Position numbers and translations under genes: made by a program. Below are positions 6,268 through 6,541 of a DNA stretch of 6,541 bases, piece by piece. Origin of the DNA: Thiotrichaceae bacterium UBA7357 (lineage in GTDB: Bacteria; Pseudomonadota; Gammaproteobacteria; Eutrophobiales; Eutrophobiaceae). The notes under the pieces are model-generated. The model was not told where the DNA came from. It was given only the letters and a program-made list of their open reading frames with translations, and searched no databases. Location: contig DKOR01000036.1 in assembly GCA_002470825.1 (NCBI GenBank), positions 376 through 6,916 on the forward strand, given 5' to 3'. Every line of letters begins with the position of its first letter. Position 1 is the first letter of the stretch.

Positions 6268-6541
6268 ATGTAATTAGTCAAAGTTTCAACTAATGTGTCA
6301 TTAGTACTTTTTTCTCGTACAATTTTTCTTATACGTTTAAGTGTTGATAGCACTCTATTTTCATTTACACCTTCACACTCATAACAAATCGCTTTGACAT
6401 TGGGCAGTCTTGGCAAAATAACTTCAAACATTTGCCAAGTTTGGTTAACAATTTCGCATTCATGTGCATCAACATAAATTAGCCCGAGCTCACCTTCTTT
6501 CAAACGACCGCCAGCGATATGAACCTCAATAACACGTTCAA
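6264..6541 (-). CDS. DUF692 multinuclear non-heme iron oxidase (MNIO), C-terminal part
   Basis: The last 91 residues of a gene cut by the right window edge; the frame stays open to the edge (...ERVIEVHIAGGRLKEG). DUF692 enzymes are TIM-barrel oxygenases with two or three irons that modify residues, often cysteines, in ribosomally made peptides (MbnB, TglH, BufB). The family's late metal-binding landmarks appear in order: His7 of this fragment in IEVHIAGG, Asp24 and His26 in VDAHE (family DTH/DSH), then the W...F...L..LP helix and Glu54 in AICYECEG (family VTLERDG). All expected ligands in this part are therefore present, suggesting an active enzyme. Family members are about 270-300 residues, so about two thirds lies outside. 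A TTG at 6501-6503 is in frame but internal to the conserved region, so it is not the start. The stop overlaps the partner gene by 4 nt. Substrate unknown. Confidence 0.75.
   Translation of the reverse strand, partial: ERVIEVHIAGGRLKEGELGLIYVDAHECEIVNQTWQMFEVILPRLPNVKAICYECEGVNENRVLSTLKRIRKIVREKSTNDTLVETLTNYI

Noticed and set aside
6501..6503. TTG as the start of a separate 79-residue protein
   Set aside because: The frame continues upstream to the window edge with the conserved DUF692 EVHIAGG motif, so the TTG codon is internal.
1..6541. CRISPR arrays, tRNA or rRNA genes, insertion sequences, riboswitches
   Set aside because: No regularly spaced repeats, tRNA-like folds, transposase frames or long structured leaders were seen on either strand.

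Overview
The window comes from an AT-rich bacterial chromosome, most likely of a gammaproteobacterium. The main pointer is PdxB (erythronate-4-phosphate dehydrogenase with its C-terminal dimerisation domain), which is largely a gammaproteobacterial enzyme. Separate yajC, secD and secF genes of near E. coli length agree with this. The genus cannot be told from the sequence. All genes lie on the minus strand, so the biological order runs from the right edge to the left edge. Packing is tight: two ATGA stop/start overlaps, gaps of 39 to 114 nt elsewhere, and no gene-free stretch over 300 bases.

Right part (6541-5350): the 3' end of a DUF692 / multinuclear non-heme iron-dependent oxidase (MNIO) gene, cut by the window edge, overlaps by 4 nt a 305-codon gene for what looks like its partner protein. 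Such pairs modify ribosomally made peptides (MbnB/MbnC, TglH/TglI, bufferin BufB/BufC). No precursor peptide gene is visible, so it would have to lie beyond the right edge. The partner gene contains a perfect 10-bp-arm hairpin directly followed in the mRNA by a run of seven A, an arrangement that could allow transcriptional slippage.

Middle (5349-2031): a 114-nt spacer with an extended -10 promoter leads into yajC-secD-secF, the accessory membrane complex of the Sec translocon. SecD and SecF use the proton gradient to help pull proteins across the inner membrane. The usual queA-tgt genes are not upstream.

Left part (2030-1): pdxB (vitamin B6 / pyridoxal phosphate synthesis) starts with GTG after a 92-nt gap and is translationally coupled to purN (GAR formyltransferase, purine synthesis). 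Directly after the purN stop is a decayed 3' fragment of a glyoxalase I gene (gloA), with apparent frameshifts and both remaining metal ligands replaced.

Most of the window is housekeeping. The points worth a second look are the MNIO/partner pair of unknown product, the hairpin plus A7 signal inside the partner gene, and the gloA relic.
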